From Oreocharis arfaki (Eukaryota > Chordata > Aves > Passeriformes > Paramythiidae), in contig VZRR01011618.1 of NCBI GenBank assembly GCA_013398015.1, positions 1,660,021-1,724,020 of the forward strand: a stretch of 64,000 nucleotides of DNA, in the 5' to 3' direction. Positions 60,207 through 64,000 of this stretch are shown piece by piece. The notes below the pieces were generated by a model. That model did not search any database. It was given only the letters and a program-made list of their open reading frames with translations, and was not told where the DNA came from. Each line of letters starts with the position of its first letter. Position 1 is the stretch's first letter. A program made the position numbers and the translations under genes.

Positions 60207-63200
60207 CTGCGAGGACACACAGGATTTCACCAACCTTTGACAGACTGGCTTTAGTTCCCAGTTCCTCACACATCACATAGCAAAGCAGACAGAACATTGA
60301 CAAGACCCTTTTTCACCTTCAAGCCATGAGCTGCCTGAAGGAGAATCAACAGTTTTTCTACTGTACTTCCACTGTTTACTCCTTCCTGCATTCCCCCATA
60401 ACCTCCTCTGAACTGTATGACTTTCCTTCAGAGAGGCTTTAGGGAAACTCCTCTGCAGGGGAAAACCCCAGATATTTTCTGCAGACACAGAAGTAGTTTA
60501 GAGTGAAATTCTGTGAGTTTCGCAGTAGAGTAAAATGGGGTGTCCATTACCCAACATCATGGCCCTGAAGCCATCTGCATCCTTCACCTTTTTATTGCAC
60601 TCAAGTTCCACCTGCTTCAAGGCCCCATATCTATCATCATCACCTCAAGATACTGCCAAGGCTACAAACAGGCAGGCAGCTCCTGATGAACTTGGCTATT
60701 AGCTGGACATAGGATGATCTAGTGGAATTGGGCAGGAAGACTAGAAAGATGCACTAGGGAAACACTGAGACATCTGAATTTAAGAGCGAAGAGAAGCACG
60801 CAACAATAGCTACTCATATGTGCAATAGTGAGCAGTCTAAGCCAATCACAATCAAATTCCAAAATGAAATGAGGAATAAATTCCTACAGATGATGATTCA
60901 TTTGATAGAGCAACAAGGGATGCAAAGCCCGAAGTGAAAGAAGAAGAACAGCATGAACAACTCATAAAAAGATGATGGCAAATCATGAGGGGCTTGAGAA
61001 AGAAGGATTGAAGCAAAACTTTAATAATGGCTACAAAAGAGCAGGCTGTGCACAGAAGAGATATTAAAGAAAAGATAGATGGTGAGAAGAATTTAAATCT
61101 ATAATGTAGGAAGTATGGCCAGGATCCAGGGAATGTTATTCATATTATAAGAGATAGAGCACAGATAAGTACAAAGCACAGCATGGCAAAGCCAGCAGCG
61201 TGAGACTCTGGGCAAGCACTGTGAAAAACAAGCAGAAAAGACATATGAGCACTACAGGCCAGACAATGCAAGAGAAGAAAAGCTGGAGGGAGAATAATTG
61301 TTGGGAAAAATAAAAAGCTTCACTTGGTAATGCTTGTGACTTCTTTTAGAAGACTGGGGGGAGAGGGGGAACACATGAGGAAGGGCTTTTATTTCTGAGC
61401 AACTTTTTAAGAGGCCATCATAACAAGGAAAAATCAGGATTTTTCTCTTCATTGGAGGGAATGTTCAAGCAAAACACACGGCATGAGAGAGCTGAGGCAG
61501 GAAATGAAGAAAACTCAGCACAAACAAAATACAACCATGAATTTAAATTACTTTCTAGGCTCTCAAATGAGACTATCACAAAACCACATAAAAAAAAAAA
61601 AGGAAGCTGGTTTCAGAATAAGACTTGTGATCTTTCAGAACAGACCACTGATTAACAGCAAGTGAATACCAAGGAAAGCTATATATTGCATAGAAAATCA
61701 GGAATAATTTAACTATTCAGGCTGTCAGTAAGGAGATGGGCTAAGTGACCTCTTGAATTATTTTCCAGCTATTTTCACCTCCACTTCTAATCTGTACGTG
61801 TTGCTATGGTATAAGGTACCATGCACTGACTGGTAGCACTGGTTTCAGTAAGTGCAAGACAGAGAAAATGTACATCCAGGTGCCCCAGGCAGTGGAAACA
61901 TGTCCAGTCCCTGGGATGTTTCTATGTTCTACCCTTCTCGATAGTCCTTTATTCCCTCTTTACAGAAATTTAAGGCATTTTAGGAATGCTGCCCACTTCT
62001 TAGAGACAGTTCCTAGTTGAAACAATAGCTACTTTTAGTGTTCACATAGGTATGTAGAATTAGCAACAGAGAGAGTGCTCTGAAAAAAAAACAACAAATG
62101 CAGAGGAGAGCGGAGATAGGTGTGTGAGGGCACGCGAGCTCAGTTTCTAACACAGTAGTTAGAAGGTTGTCTCTGACTGCCACAAGGTGTGCTGGTCCCT
62201 CAGGCACCCAATGCCACACCTGTCTGGCTCAGGCTCCACTCAGGCTCTCTGTTCAAAACTTCTGAATAACAGGGGAGCTTGGAAACAGATAAATCTAAAG
62301 GTTTACCCAGTCCACTTGCCTGAAGCTGAGGCTGGGTCCCTTTCCTGGTGTGAGAAGGTGAGAGGTGCTTCCCTGCAGCTGCAAGAAAGATGTATGTGGT
62401 GAGGCAGAACTTTGGAAAAACACTTGAGGACCATTTAGTGTCCCAAGAACATTTTTTCCCTGGTGGTTTCAGAAGCAGGATCTCACATGGTGCCTTTCAG
62501 CAGCAGGTCTCAGGGCATCTCACCGAGCAGATATCAGTACCTCCATTTCAGAAAGGAGCAAAAGAAGGAAGAAACATCTTGATGAAGGCAGACTCCGCTG
62601 AAGCCTCTTGCATGCCAGCCCAGCAGTCTCTCTGTTCAGCTGCCTCGCCTGCAGTATTATCAGAGCAAGTGAGAAATAGCTACTGATTTATTGTGCCACA
62701 GGCTCTGAGGGACAGCTCAGCCACCGAAGACATCACAGCCTGCAGCTGCCTGGGTCTAGAGGAACGCTGAAAAACAGTCGCATCTAGAGTCTCAGCCACC
62801 CCGTGGGTGCATTGCCCTACTCTCCGTGCTCACTTTCGACCTCTGATACAGATATTGCCTTAGGAATTTCTCTTTCTGCACTGGTCTCTCAGCTGACCAG
62901 TAGCTCTCTTCTGGTGGTGTGTCCCATGCCCTCTCTCACCCTGCTCCCGAGTAAAATGTTGCTTTTAATGGCTTCAGTGAGAGGCAGTGGGTACTGAGAA
63001 ACCAGAAATCCTGTAAGTACTCTATTCCTCACAGCCAGCTCACAGGGATGCCTGGAACTGGGGGGGGGGTCTGTTGGGCAGTGAAGGAGGGGCTACAGGA
63101 TGTGACAGCAGGACCCTGGGGTTTGGTTCTGACTACATTGCTTGTCAGGCCCTTGAGGACTTATTTCAAGTTTCCTAACCTTAACTGCACTGCCCATAAA

Positions 63201-64000
63201 ACAAGCGTCAAGCAGCATAATCTCCTGTACATCTGGGGCAAGTGCTTTCATTCATTAATCTAGCTACTGGACTACGAAAATCTCAGAGAAGGCATTAATT
63301 CCAGTTTTTCCAATTTTTTTTCTATACATCCACAGTAAACAGCCTGTTCATTGTTTTCTGCAAGTTTTCCTGTGTCAGGAGACAAAATGCACTGCACAAT
63401 TTCAAACCTTTGCCATCACAGAGAGGGTATTCTCACCATAACCCAGCACGCAGCTGACTTTTTGACTATGGTTTAGGGCGGATTGCAATTGTGTAATCGG
63501 TATTTCATCAAGGCAAGTTGCCAGGGACAGAAAACATGTAAATCCAAAAAATACCTCTGTTCTGATAAAAAAAACTTTCCCGATCTAATCCACAGAGATC
63601 TCAGCTCTGACAGTGGCCCCTCCCAGATGCAGGCACTGACAGATATGATACAACCTTCTGCATTCTAGGGACTGTCATTTCCACTGAGCTGTTAATCAGA
63701 TCCTCCCCACCCAGCTTCCTCTACCACCACACCAAGGGCCAGGCGGATTAGGGGCTCGTCCAAGATTCATTAACTCTGGTTCCCTGCATTTTCATAACGA
63801 GCTTGCAGTGCCATCCATTCTTTTCAGCCTCCCCCCGCAGTGACCATGGGGATCAATTTGCTAACACAGTGAGTGGGAGCAGCTCTCAGCAGCTCCAGGG
63901 GGAAGTGCAGTCATGTGGGCTTTCCCTGCATCAGGTCCCAGAGGAGCTGGCACAAAATTGGAGGGTTTTTTGCATTTTTTTAATGTTGATCTAACCATAC
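60207..64000. other. Intergenic region at the high-coordinate end, no gene recognised
   Basis: About 3.8 kb. Short open frames occur on both strands, none with recognisable homology. A G run lies at 63060-63069. A possible, very weak MIR-like patch lies near 63130-63240. No EAF2 exon is seen. Confidence 0.6.

Noticed and set aside
60505..60660. Minus-strand stretch reading like a charged helix (ALKQVELECNKKVKDADGF)
   Set aside because: About 50 codons between two stops, no good acceptor, and no family recognised. Probably chance, though a translated search would settle it.
63130..63240. Possible MIR-like fragment
   Set aside because: Only a loose order of similar words; too diverged to support by eye.
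1..64000. CRISPR array, operon, phage, integron or tRNA cluster
   Set aside because: No spaced direct repeats, no prokaryotic gene spacing and no tRNA-like fold noticed. The window is vertebrate nuclear DNA.

Overview
The window is vertebrate nuclear DNA, most likely from a bird. The evidence is a multi-exon gene with ordinary GT-AG introns, several degraded CR1 retroposon fragments (typical of birds, also found in other sauropsids), a few older MIR-like SINE fragments, and low overall repeat content. Nothing looks bacterial, viral or plasmid-like.

One protein-coding gene can be fully supported: SLC15A2, encoding the high-affinity proton-coupled oligopeptide transporter PEPT2. It lies on the minus strand from the ATG at 54926 to the TAA at 17214. 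I assembled 22 coding exons by eye. All have GT-AG borders and compatible phases. Joined, they give 2181 nt, a 726-residue protein plus stop, against 729 residues for human PEPT2. The start (MNAFQRNESKETLF), the proton and peptide site residues (E53, E56, R57, H87, K161, Y188, N192, W313, E619) and the C-terminal GNMI...KTKL tail fit PEPT2 rather than PEPT1. The hardest exon, number 17 (47 nt, 25199-25245), was predicted from phase and length and then found. The large extracellular domain between TM9 and TM10 is encoded by exons 15 to 19 and is much more diverged than the membrane core.

Layout: 1-17213 is intergenic DNA downstream of the gene plus its 3' UTR, whose end I cannot place. It holds a (GGAT)n microsatellite, a CR1 fragment and no recognisable exon. 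17214-54926 is SLC15A2, with introns from about 0.3 to 5.0 kb carrying CR1 pieces in introns 2, 8 and 17 and MIR-like pieces in introns 5 and 12. 54927-64000 is upstream flank with a CR1 fragment near 60.1 kb and no recognised exon. In human, EAF2 lies upstream of SLC15A2 in the same orientation and ILDR1 lies downstream and convergent. I see neither here.

Points worth a second look: a Glu-to-Ala change at residue 628 in TM10; a second in-frame ATG nine codons upstream in better Kozak context; an in-frame tandem acceptor at exon 19; and two phase-0 micro-exons (45 and 33 nt). I found no evidence for a new biological system.
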